Positions 32,002 through 42,989 of a DNA stretch of 64,000 nucleotides are shown piece after piece. The translations under genes were made by a program, and so were the position numbers. Position 1 is the stretch's first letter, and the number at the start of each line of letters is the position of its first letter. The notes beneath the pieces were generated by a model, which was not told the origin of the DNA, searched no databases, and saw only the letters and a list, made by a program, of their open reading frames with translations. This stretch comes from Hofstenia miamia (lineage: Eukaryota > Xenacoelomorpha > Acoela): assembly GCA_004352715.1 (NCBI GenBank), contig SCFE01000019.1:797194-861193 (forward strand), written 5' to 3'.

Positions 32002-32186
32002 CTTCCTGTGTATACTGCCCCAAATGGAAATACAATGTTGATACATTTTTTCAGAAATTTTTTAATTTTATCTAAATAAATTTTGTCCAGAAAGGAAAAT
32101 TATGATTAAATCAAATCAGAAAAGCATTTCGCACACATCTGCGCATTGTAAACCATGGATAAATGAATTTTGCAAAACATTGATTC

Positions 32187-32731
32187 GTGAGAAAAAAAAT
32201 CACATATAGAATATTTAGAACTTTCAAAACTCATAGAAATTTTGTTGCATATAAAAAAGCTAGAAATTTATCCAATATTGCAAATCGCAAGGCGTTCAAT
32301 AAATACATTAGAAATGAATACGCTTATTTGCCAAATCAAAAGTCAAAGTTTAAACTTATTCATGACATCAGTAATAGTAAGAAATCTAAATCAAATTGTA
32401 TTAATTCTATCAAAAATGAAACTTGGAAAATCATCACAGATACCTATGAAATCTCTAACGAATTAAATCAGACTTTTATTAACCTAGGAAAATACAATGG
32501 TCCAAGTGTTAAGTATGAAAATAATTGGTCTAAATTTTTTCAATCCAAATTTTCTTTCCGTTTTACAACAGCTTTAGAAACATTAAAAGCAATTCACAAG
32601 CTTAAGTCCAACAAATCAAGTGGGCCTTCCAACATTCCTTCATGGGCACTTAAAGTCACTGCACATGCGATTGCTAGTCCCTTAAATTATATATTTAACG
32701 AATGCATACGAAATAATTACTTTCCGGATTA
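32187..32731 (+). pseudogene. LINE reverse-transcriptase fingers, truncated by gap
   Basis: A Lys/Asn-rich linker leads into LKAIHKLKSNKSSGPSNIPS and FNECIRNNYFPD, the L-K-x-x-K-S-x-G-x-x-x-I-P and F-P blocks at the start of LINE RT domains. The catalytic palm lies in the gap. Confidence 0.75.
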
Positions 32732-33552
32732 NNNNNNNNNNNNNNNNNNNNNNNNNNNNNNNNNNNNNNNNNNNNNNNNNNNNNNNNNNNNNNNNNNNNN
32801 NNNNNNNNNNNNNNNNNNNNNNNNNNNNNNNNNNNNNNNNNNNNNNNNNNNNNNNNNNNNNNNNNNNNNNNNNNNNNNNNNNNNNNNNNNNNNNNNNNNN
32901 NNNNNNNNNNNNNNNNNNNNNNNNNNNNNNNNNNNNNNNNNNNNNNNNNNNNNNNNNNNNNNNNNNNNNNNNNNNNNNNNNNNNNNNNNNNNNNNNNNNN
33001 NNNNNNNNNNNNNNNNNNNNNNNNNNNNNNNNNNNNNNNNNNNNNNNNNNNNNNNNNNNNNNNNNNNNNNNNNNNNNNNNNNNNNNNNNNNNNNNNNNNN
33101 NNNNNNNNNNNNNNNNNNNNNNNNNNNNNNNNNNNNNNNNNNNNNNNNNNNNNNNNNNNNNNNNNNNNNNNNNNNNNNNNNNNNNNNNNNNNNNNNNNNN
33201 NNNNNNNNNNNNNNNNNNNNNNNNNNNNNNNNNNNNNNNNNNNNNNNNNNNNNNNNNNNNNNNNNNNNNNNNNNNNNNNNNNNNNNNNNNNNNNNNNNNN
33301 NNNNNNNNNNNNNNNNNNNNNNNNNNNNNNNNNNNNNNNNNNNNNNNNNNNNNNNNNNNNNNNNNNNNNNNNNNNNNNNNNNNNNNNNNNNNNNNNNNNN
33401 NNNNNNNNNNNNNNNNNNNNNNNNNNNNNNNNNNNNNNNNNNNNNNNNNNNNNNNNNNNNNNNNNNNNNNNNNNNNNNNNNNNNNNNNNNNNNNNNNNNN
33501 NNNNNNNNNNNNNNNNNNNNNNNNNNNNNNNNNNNNNNNNNNNNNNNNNNNN
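32732..33552. other. Assembly gap (821 N) inside the LINE RT
   Basis: Both sides are continuous parts of the same RT, so the gap should hold the palm (motifs A-C). Confidence 0.95.
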
Positions 33553-34185
33553 AAGTACCTAGGAGTAATTTTTGATTCTAAGCTAAATTTTGAATCTCAC
33601 ATTAATGCAATAGTTCGAAAATTAGCCATTGGTATAAGAAACATGTCAATGATAGTAATGCAATTACCAGCTTGTGCAATAATTCAATTTTTTCATGCAT
33701 TTATAATGAGATATCTAAATTATGCAAATATATTATTCACTGATATAAAAGATGCTTTTTTTAAGAAACTTGATGTGCAATTAAAATGGGCACTTAATGT
33801 CTCAAAGAAAAATTCCGCCAGAACTAAGGACTACATTTCCAAATCAATCCTTTTTCCAAGACAGCTTGTCATTTTGAATACTATGTTGACATTTTTTAAA
33901 CTCATCAAGAACTTACCACCTTACAATACGATTTCAATGCCTGGTTTTATTCATAAACAAAACTCCAGATCAAAACATATTTCCTGCATTAAGTACAGAA
34001 AAAAAGTCTTGAAAGAATCATTTATTAATACTGCTATCAGAACATGGAATTCATTACCTAAAGAGATAAAGAATATTGAAAAACTAAGAGCTTTTAAGAA
34101 ACAAATTAAGCAAAAGTATATCTCAGGACAATTATGGTTAGGATACAAATTCTACAACAATGATTACTCAGCAACCCGTACTTGA
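33553..34185 (+). pseudogene. LINE reverse-transcriptase C-terminal part
   Basis: The frame is open from the gap edge: KYLGVIFDSKLNFESHI (the K-Y-L-G-V block), a long helical thumb, then IRTWNSLPKEIKNIEKLRAF (the W-N-x-L-P-x-x-I-R block) and a stop at 34185. It has no internal stops, so this part is well preserved compared with the other LINEs here. Confidence 0.8.
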
Positions 34186-34276
34186 AATCTCCTAGTAATT
34201 TCTCCCTAGCCTGTTAGATTTATTGCATAGTATACTTTGCTTTTGTATGTATTTGTATGTATGTTTGTATATTTTT

Positions 34277-34347
34277 GACGCTATTCAGATAAATTATAAG
34301 TTTTTAATTGTCAATATTTATCTGAATAAAGAATATCTTATCTTATC
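34277..34347 (+). repeat. LINE 3' terminus: 13-bp stem-loop followed by TATCT repeats
   Basis: TATTCAGATAAAT and ATTTATCTGAATA form a perfect 13-bp inverted repeat around a loop of about 20 bases, followed by AAAGAATATCTTATCTTATC. The same stem with a different loop occurs in the antisense copy at 12391-12467, where the tail has more TATCT units. This is probably the RNA structure recognised by the element's own RT. Confidence 0.7.
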
Positions 34348-34440
34348 AATTTACAAAGAGTTGGAAGTGGGGTGATCCAGTATGAAGCTTTAGAACTTTT
34401 GATTATCATTTTGTATTAGATATTTTTGTAATTCAATATA

Positions 34441-35391
34441 CAGGGTGTAACAAAAGTTTCTCCCCATCGGATAAACAAATTGAACAATACGTGTATCAAA
34501 AGATTGTTTCGTGTTAAAAGGAACCAGTGATTTGATTAACCTGACTTAATTTTCCTTTGTATTTGCTTTCAAAGCATTGTTTTTACTATTAATTAGAAGC
34601 ATTACTTTTTCCATTATTACACATCAAAGTGCGCATTGATTCATGCAGCCAGTGTTTTTGTCCAAATTTAGGTCATTTTGGTTGACTATATAAGAAGTGT
34701 TTTGAGACCTTAGTTTTGAATATGCTTGATGTTCTCAGTACACGGTCAAGCCATTTGTATCTGCTCCTCAGTCAGAACAAACTTCTGAGTAAGTCATGGC
34801 TACGCTTTCATTTGCAATGAAAGTTTGTAAAAATGAGGAGAAATTTTTGTTACAGTCCACTCGATGTCTTTGTGAATCTCATTCTCCCTCTGTATATTGA
34901 CATTATCAAAGATAGATGCATATTTCCTTGCTTGGACAACTGTGTATTGATGCAAGATGAAGCAACCTGTCATACTGCTTGCGTGACTCTCAGCCAACTT
35001 GACAACAATGCTATCAAGTTGTGGAAGGATTGGCCTGGCAATTCACCGGCTCTGAACCCTGTGGAACATATCTGGGCCAGATTACAAGACTCGTGTTTTC
35101 AAACAGCCCAACCCAAAGAACCGATATCAACTGATTTCGCAAGTCAAGGAAGAATGGGAGTCAAACATGCAGACCAAGCTTTAGAACATATGTGACTTGT
35201 TCCGTTTACGAATTTTGCAATGTTTGGAAAATGAGGGTAAGCATACGAACTATTGTGATATATGTTGTCTTGTTGTTGTAGAGTCAATGTTCAGTGCATT
35301 AGAACTGATGTTTCTGCAGTGAATTATTTTTGTGTTGGCAAATTTTTTGTATGAAGGAGAATTTCATAGGGAGAACCTTTTGTTACCCCTG
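34441..35391 (+). mobile_element. Tc1/mariner-type transposon with TIRs and TA target site
   Basis: The left end CAGGGTGTAACAAAAGTTTC (34441) and right end (35369-35391, reversed CAGGGGTAACAAAAGGTTC) are about 23-bp inverted repeats, each flanked by TA. At 951 bp it is shorter than autonomous Tc1 elements (about 1.3-1.7 kb), so it is internally deleted. The TIR resembles that of the mariner at 63374. Confidence 0.8.
34833..35195 (+). pseudogene. Tc1-like transposase remnant
   Basis: LMQDEATCHTAC carries the second catalytic Asp; WPGNSPALNPVEHIWARLQD carries the catalytic Glu block, with Ala in place of the usual Asp of S-P-D-L-N-P. There are 35 residues between that Asp and the Glu. The helix-turn-helix DNA-binding part and the first Asp are missing. 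Confidence 0.7.
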
Positions 35392-35395
35392 TATT

Positions 35396-38289
35396 TAGGT
35401 GTGAGTTTGCTATAATCTTAATTAAGTTATGATTCACTAGGCCAAAAACATTAGGTCATTGACAGTTGTATTTATATTGAAGTTATCCAATCCTTATTAT
35501 TTTAAAACATTTGTGATAGATTAGAAATTATTTAAATCAAAAAATATATTAATAAATTCTAATTAAAATATTGCATTTTGAAAGATTTCGTAAAAAAGCG
35601 ATTGAATCAATTCATTAATGTGAAAGATAAGTAAAAGGAATTGAGGTCCTCCCTCTATGCTATTCGCATAAAAGAAGTGATGATCTGTAACATGCCACTT
35701 AATTGTTAATGTTGTGAAGATTCATACTTCTGAGAAATAAAGCGACAAATAACAACACGAAGTAATGCATTAGCGGAAAACCATGATTCATGCACTTCAA
35801 GAAATTCATAAGCAATGAACCTTAATGTTTTTATCGGCCTACCTTGATTTCACTATTCTCGGTAAAGTAATTGATAATTTAATATCAGATATTTTCGAAC
35901 TATATAGTACTAAGTCGTTTTTTGTTCTACAATGTATGAGCCTACTGTACAAATATATTAATAATCCAGACAGAAGCTTAGTGTTGATCAATGTGAGATA
36001 ATTTTTACCATATTTTATACTAACAGTGACGGTGACAGGCGCCATTGTCTTGCACTAACTTCAAGACCCAGTAGCTTAGCCAGAAAATATAAAAAAGTCT
36101 TAACTATTTCCAAAAATAAACTCTGAAATATCGTAAGTTGTCAAATTTGCACAGACGTTATTTCTAAGGAAACACTCTTTGTTAAATTAGAGATTTAATA
36201 AAAATTTTGTAAATTTTAGAATGCTTCACATGATTATAAAGCTCTCCAAGGGAGAGATTATTGGGAGTATAATTGAAGCATTTATGAGGTTAATAATGAT
36301 CTACTCAGGTTTAAAATTAAAAACTGACATTGTTAGCATCTTTGAATTCTGATGTTTAGAGCAAAGCGTTAAAGGCACATAACATTTTTTTACAATCCAA
36401 GAAGCTTCAAATCGCAATGATTTTGGGAAAAAGAGGTTTACTATATTTTCAGCAATTTGATTTTTATCAAAATTAGAAATGAAATGGTGAAATCTTTTAT
36501 CAGATTATATAGAAGTCATTGAGAAGTAGCAATAAGACTGGTGTGATGGGTACAACAAGACCGAGTATTTGTTGTTTGCACAACACTATTATCTGATCAA
36601 AATGCGTTCCATAGACTCTTACAAATATTTTCCAGTCTCAACCCATGTCGAATTGGCTTAAATAGCATTGCTAATATTTTTCCTGTACTAATTCAACAAA
36701 TAAAGCAATTTTAGGTTACTTCTGGTTGCAAATGAATTCTGTGATAACTTTTGATTTTTACTGATGAAAACCTAACCCCAAACCTAATCCCCGAAAAGTC
36801 TTTGAATAATCAGTTAATTCACCCTATTCGGTTTTTCTAAAATATAGAGAAAAACATTTATTTGCATAGTAATTGCCTGATGAGAACTTCCTTTTTCTAT
36901 CTCTAATTGGAATAAATTTGTCAAAGGAGTAAGTATGACTTTTATTCTGTTGATGTAATCTGATGCATATTGTCCACATTGCCAATAGCGGGCAAATGCT
37001 CCCCCCATAAAAATTCAAAATTCCATAAAATACATTATGTAGTTAGAAAATACCGTATATCTTCATCACGTGCTGTAATATTTGCTATCAAGAAGATTTC
37101 AAAAAATAAGTGTTTGTTTCTTAAAGATTTTTATAATTATGCTCAAAATGTATAGTATATGTGCTTAAAAATATTTAGCAAGCACACTCTCCTCCTAAAG
37201 AATTTTTGTGGATCCACCGAAAGCATTATTGGACATCAAGTGAAAAAAACCGTCAGACATAATCAATAATAGAATATTAAATGAATTCAAAAATATACTT
37301 AATAACCAAAATCATGTTTTACATTCACTTCTGGAAAATATCAAAATGGGTTCTCGACGCACTGGAAAACTCATATTACTTAAAGTCAGAACAGAATATG
37401 GCAAACGGTCATTTGTCTTTATTGGTGCAACACTTTTTAATAAATTCCAGGATAATTTGTAAATTTTATAATTTATTTTAGATTTCTATTTTATATTGCT
37501 ATAAATGTCCAGGTATATGGACTAAATAAACTTTACTTTATTTACATGCAATATAATGAGGCAAATCGTAGTAAACAATTTCCTACAACTTAGTAATATT
37601 TATATGTACAGTGGCAATCTGTCATGAACATGAAGTAGAAGAACACAATTCTTGATTTAGGTCGATTCGGTCTAATTTTTCATTCTACATGTAAATAAAT
37701 TGTGTTTTTTGTAGATGCTTAACCGTTACATTACGCCAAAAGGAAAATATGTCAGAATACGCCAATGGTTCATTTATGACCCAAGTAGATAAATACAAGA
37801 AAATGAGATGAAACTCGATGTCTTTATGTATTCCAAATATGATAATATCTCTTTTCGACTTTATCGTTGAAAAATATGGAATATTGAATTAATTAGGTCT
37901 ATAGGCGTAGGCAACATGGGTATGATTACAAAAATGAAAAATTCTCGAATTTAATCATGTACATTATAAAAAATGTTATCTGATCATAATAACATGAACA
38001 TAAGACCCAGCACTGGTGTGATTAATGATTGAGTGTTCTGAAAATAAAGTAAATGTCAAAATATTTTAATCAGAATATTCTGATCTATTAAGTCTATGAG
38101 ATTATCGAGGCCTACAATTAAAATGAAATAATCAAGAGGCCTGCAATTTCCGTAGCCTAAGTGAAATAGAAACATGTTGCATGTAGTTATCTTAGTATTT
38201 TCAGAATACATACAAGCGCTTACCAGGTACATACCTACATACTGCAAATTTATATACAGGTACATATTTAGAAAGAAAAATACAATCGT
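35396..38289. other. Long non-coding stretch
   Basis: No gene recognised. At about 37500-37545 TAAATAAACTTTACTTTATTT resembles a LINE 3' tail, but no RT precedes it. Short open frames are low complexity or overlap meaninglessly. Confidence 0.5.
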
Positions 38290-39010
38290 TTGATGATATT
38301 CATTCAATTGACTACATAGACCTAATCGAGTTTTGGCATGTTTGATGTTTGAACGATCCATGTAATTTGCAAGAAGCACCACTGCAGATTGCACAACAAA
38401 GTGTGTGCATGTTATCATTTTGACAAAATCGGCATCGTCTTCATTTTAGAAGATTTTCTTCCACATTTGGAGAACGTCGTATGTGAACAATTCCAGTGCC
38501 AACATGGTTTTTCTCGTCATCCTGAGTTGAACTCGTTTCTGCATCAACGATAAACAGTGATTATGTAAGTGAATCAATGAAATAAATTCTTGACTTTTTG
38601 CTTTCTACATGAGAAACCTCAGAAGTAAGCCAAAATAAGATATATGAATTCAAGACGGTGATGTCAATCAAGCTGAAAATAGATTCGTAGGTCCACCGAA
38701 AACACTTCTTTACTGATGCATCATATTGTGACCTTGAATGTATTCCCGCGACGAAATCACAACGCATCCTTGAAACAAAATTGTCGGCTGATCGTCTCCT
38801 CGAAGTAGCTGGATCGTGAGTCCATCATGCTATTCCATCCACCTCAATATTCTCCTAAAATCAGTGACGTAGTTATTATCAAGGTCAGCTAATAGTTCAT
38901 TGTCTAATTGCACAGAACCAGTATCATTGTCGTCGTTTTTTGGGCATCATCATCGGATTCCTTCAAAATCATATCAAGAACTTTGTCAAGAGGAATAATT
39001 TATCGCCGCA
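38290..39010 (-). pseudogene. Second piggyBac-type transposase relic
   Basis: On the minus strand: an acidic start (LDKVLDMILKESDDD, about 38990-38945), then after a deletion a block with KKCFRWTYESIFSLIDITVL and NSYILFW (about 38720-38640, the K-W-x-x-R-x-F-F-x-L-x-D-x-x-x-x-N-S-Y block). Near 38440-38340 comes a cysteine-rich end (CRFCQ...CCAIC...CKLH...C). That is the piggyBac order, acidic N-terminus to Cys-rich C-terminus, with the catalytic core deleted and several stops. Confidence 0.6.
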
Positions 39011-39616
39011 CTGCCATAGCAAGTGATCCGCAAGCAATGAACAATTATCGTAATGAGAAGCAAGGTCTTGACTACTTTGACACTTCATTGTCGAATATTG
39101 ATTCCCCTTTTCAGCGTCATGTTGTAACAGAACTCATGGCTACAAAGATTTATACGTCATTGATGTAGCGTACTATGTTTGTGTAGTGGGATTCTGTGAT
39201 GCATATGGACGTTTCGAGTCATATGAACTTGCTCTTTTCTGGCATTAATGAACGAATTAATCAAAAATGCTACATGTGTCAATTCTGACCCATCAGCGTA
39301 TTTTGAGTAGCTGCAAGTGGGCAAAGAAAATTATTATATCATATTTATGTCAAAAAAATAATTTTAATTAAACTCTAAGAAGAACTTAAGTATGCGATTA
39401 AAAATACAACAACTTTTAATAGTATGAAATGTAAACATTTGGACATAAGTGACCTGCAGGTGTAGCTTAATGGTTAAGCATTTTTAGCAGGAGCTGAAAA
39501 AAAACATTGTAGAGTAATACATAATTTGCGATAAAGTGTATGTATATAAGAATGTAGGTTTTAAAAACAACAATAATGGGTAAATTATATTTCTAAAATA
39601 TCATTGCATTGAAGAC
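39011..39616. other. Non-coding stretch
   Basis: Nothing firm. TGTAGCTTAATGGTTAAGCA at about 39468 looks like a tRNA A-box but has no matching B-box (see rejected items). Confidence 0.45.
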
Positions 39617-40485
39617 AATGGTGGAAAATGGGCCACTTACTTTGATCCCGACCATCTAAAAAGTATTTTAGCTTGAATCATTCTATTGAGGTTTGTGTGA
39701 TCTATATGAATTAAATGTTTTTTCCTTGAGCTAACACACCTCTAATTCATTTGAATTCATCACCTCACAGAAGAGGATGACCGCTGAGGCTGTATCCGTA
39801 CAATTGCGACCTTTTCAAGGTTGTATTGCATAAGTGATTTTGAAATATTCCAATTTTTGTGAAAGGAACAAGGATAGCGTTGTGAAGTCATTGACGTGCT
39901 GTGAAATTCTTTTCTGTTAAAATGCTATAGCATAGACCGTCATTACTTTTTTCTTCTGATTTTCCATCCTTTTAGAAATAAATGTTAATTGTTGAAGGAG
40001 ATTTGTGCAAAAATTTATATTCGATTTCTAACACATTATTTGTACATTGTACATGTTTTATTGGTGCTATATTATTTTTAACCCTTATCTTTTGAGTTTT
40101 GGTTGTGTTTGTTGATCAACTGAGAGTTTACAAAGTAGATCTCACTTGATGTAATAATTTGTCGTAAATGTAGAATGCATTTAATAAAAAATGTGGCCAA
40201 TTCATCTCCTTCTACTCTAAAGCTAACCCATCAAAAACGTCATATGTTACGACCCATATCTAATATGACTACGAGAAAATACAAGCGTATGAAAAATTAC
40301 TAAATTGCTAAACAATTGTTTTTCAAAACAAAATTTTGGCATTTGAAAACACTGTAGCACTTTTTCATCTAAAAATGATGATTTATTAGCTCAGTGGAGT
40401 TATCCTATTTAATATAGTGCATTAACAATTTTTTAAAGTAGGCTCTTATGCTTTCGGCGCAGCCCAACCCATTTCCACCGCTGGT
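39617..40485. mobile_element. MITE-like element with GGTGGAAATGGG-type ends
   Basis: CAATGGTGGAAAATGGGCC (about 39618) and the reverse of GGCGCAGCCCAACCCATTTCCACCGCTG (about 40457-40484) are imperfect inverted repeats. There is no coding capacity. A GCGCAGCCCAACC fragment also occurs at about 46899, so the family is dispersed. Boundaries are approximate. Confidence 0.4.
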
Positions 40486-41051
40486 TGACTATATATTTTC
40501 CCAAAATTTAATTNAATAAATGTTAATTGTTGAAGGAGATTTGTGCAAAAATTTATATTCGATTTCTAACACATTATTTGTACATTGTACATGTTTTATT
40601 GGTGCTATATTATTTTTAACCCTTATCTTTTGAGTTTTGGTTGTGTTTGTTGATCAACTGAGAGTTTACAAAGTAGATCTCACTTGATGTAATAATTTGT
40701 CGTAAATGTAGAATGCATTTAATAAAAAATGTGGCCAATTCATCTCCTTCTACTCTAAAGCTAACCCATCAAAAACGTCATATGTTACGACCCATATCTA
40801 ATATGACTACGAGAAAATACAAGCGTATGAAAAATTACTAAATTGCTAAACAATTGTTTTTCAAAACAAAATTTTGGCATTTGAAAACACTGTAGCACTT
40901 TTTCATCTAAAAATGATGATTTATTAGCTCAGTGGAGTTATCCTATTTAATATAGTGCATTAACAATTTTTTAAAGTAGGCTCTTATGCTTTCGGCGCAG
41001 CCCAACCCATTTCCACCGCTGGTTGACTATATATTTTCCCAAAATTTAATT
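39977..41051. repeat. Exact 537-bp direct duplication across one N
   Basis: 39977-40513 and 40515-41051 appear identical, separated only by N at 40514. As at 30.3 kb this is most likely an assembly join of overlapping contig ends. The second half therefore repeats the MITE right end. Confidence 0.9.
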
Positions 41052-42540
41052 TCAAGCACTTGATCAGCCGGATTTGGTAGCTGCAAAATGTATTCACAAA
41101 TACTACTGCCTTTGGAACCACCAACATCAAAGCCAGTAAGAAGAAGAGAGTTTAACGCAGTAGATGCATTGTGTTTTACAACACTTTGAAGTATGCATTT
41201 TCAAGATTTCTGAATCAACTCAAATCGTTTGAAATCAATTTATGTGAAAATCAACATCAAATAAAATAAAATCTTCTGATTTGATATCAAAATATTGAAA
41301 TAAATTCAAATCAATATCAACGGCAACTTTGGCACATATCCATAACAGTTTATGCAGTACATTATTGAAAGCTTGATTTTGTATAGTAATTTTTATTTTA
41401 TTAATATTCATTAAATTGCAGATTAACATTATTATACAAGACGGTTACAACACAGGCGACAATTTAGTGTTGAATTGCTTAGTTGAATTGTAAATTACAT
41501 CATTGAATTCTGCGTTGTTATACGATCGGAAGCTTTCAGAATTGAATTGTAATCAGAGGCTATGACAAACGTTTTTATGTATTCATAAATGAATATTCTA
41601 CATTTACGCATTTATACAAATTGGTTTAAAATCCTTGCCAGAAGATAACAACTGAACAACCGAGTGGAGAGTTTTAGTGCCATATAAATATTTAATAACA
41701 CTGCTGAACGGTATTTTGCAGATTTATTATGAGTTGGCAAGCTATTTCCACAATAATAAATCTGTCAAAAATTATTTAATGTAAGCGATATATCAACACT
41801 GGTATTTTTATGTTAAAAATTTATAGTAAAAATCGTCTGTGTGATTAATAAGAGCATTTTCTTTTGAAATCTGCACACACATTTAGTGTTTCGGAACAGC
41901 TGGAATTTTGGATGTCATCAGCAAGCTCACTACAAGAACTTGAGTTTTCTATAAAACAGTAGGCTTTTGCTGCACGCAGTGAAACTGATTAAGCCATGAC
42001 ATGTGTCCGGTTGCATTAAAATATGCTCATTACATCTAGAGTTACATATTTTTATATGTGTAGTTACAATATGAGGAAAACATGGACTCGAACCCGACCC
42101 GATCGTAATATTTACTACCCGTACCCGTTTATCGGGTGCCCGATATCACTCTCTAATGTGTAGGATTCATTCTTTACTCTAAAGTTGAAATAGTCGAATT
42201 TGCAGTCACCTCTTGAAATATGAGTTAAACAGCCTTAAATTTCGAGGCTCGGTTCCACTTCTGTCTGAAATGCGCTTTCGAAAAAACTACAAACTTGTAA
42301 TACATGTAAAATGTTCTAACAGTTGCTATGAACTGTCCTGTATATACTTTTAGTATGTTGTCACAGCTGCTATTTCACAGTCGTTTTCAAGTGGATTTCA
42401 TTCAAATGATTTCCAATTACAAGTGAGAGCACAGTTGTTTCAAACTTTACTTTATTTCACCATTTCATTGTAGCAGTTGGGTTGTATTACAAGGATTACG
42501 AATACAATACACCTTCCTAGGCAGTCAGATATGCAAAAAT
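41052..42540. other. Non-coding stretch
   Basis: AT-rich; no gene. A patch at 42094-42150 is packed with CCCGA/CGGGT words (GAACCCGACCCGATCG, ACCCGTACCCG, CGGGTGCCCGAT), typical of a transposon end, but no partner end was found. Confidence 0.45.
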
Positions 42541-42555
42541 TCCAATAAATACCAT

Positions 42556-42985
42556 AAAGCGCCGTGTAAATGGGTCAAGATATTTTGACCCAAGCCAACC
42601 CAAAATTCAAATAAAAAATTTTGACCCATCCCAACACAACCAACGTATATTGAGTCCTTATAGCACTGGGCGCAACCCAAAGTTGTGTCAAAATGTGACC
42701 CACTTGCAATTTCAATACTTCGACAGGGCTTTGCTTCATGGCAATGATTCATAAATATGTTTGAAAAGAAACATGTAATATGTATTAAATAGTAAATATA
42801 GAGGATAATTAGTTTTTGCACTTAAAATTAAAAAAAGACACTAACAATGTGTAACTCTATTACAATGTAGCTGCGTAATGTTTTTTAATTACCCATTAAT
42901 GACCTCCATGTACTTTACTATGACCCAACACATTCATATATGCTTTTATAAATTTCATTATTTGACTCAACCCAGCCAATTTACA
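42556..42985. mobile_element. MITE-like element, GTAAATGGG/GACCCA ends
   Basis: The left end contains GCGCCGTGTAAATGGGTCAA. The right end, reversed, reads AGAGCTGTAAATTGGCTGGG. Both carry TTGACCCA-type repeats, and internal GACCCA words recur. A block at 29321-29415 shows the same pattern. A 98-codon minus-strand frame inside is an accident of the repeats. Confidence 0.4.
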
Positions 42986-42989
42986 GCTC

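Larger units (their letters stand above)
31339..34347 (+). mobile_element. CR1/L2-like LINE with hairpin plus (TATCT)n 3' end
   Basis: In order: endonuclease (31339-32001), linker (about 32090-32190), RT fingers (32187-32731), an 821-N gap, RT thumb and C-terminus (33553-34185), 3' UTR and a hairpin/TATCT tail (34277-34347). It is distinct from the 11.5/24.1 kb family. A short antisense copy of its 3' end lies at 12387-12475, so the family has been mobile in this genome. Confidence 0.8.

Noticed and set aside
38056-38418. 120-codon minus-strand frame
   Set aside because: It overlaps the piggyBac Cys-rich end in the wrong frame; a shadow.
39461-39500. tRNA-like TGTAGCTTAATGGTTAAGCA
   Set aside because: It resembles an A-box, but no B-box or cloverleaf lies at tRNA distance; the nearest GATCCCGACC is about 170 bp away.
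42525-42821. 98-codon minus-strand frame with Gly/Cys repeats
   Set aside because: It is translated from GACCCA repeats of a MITE-like element; no homology pattern.
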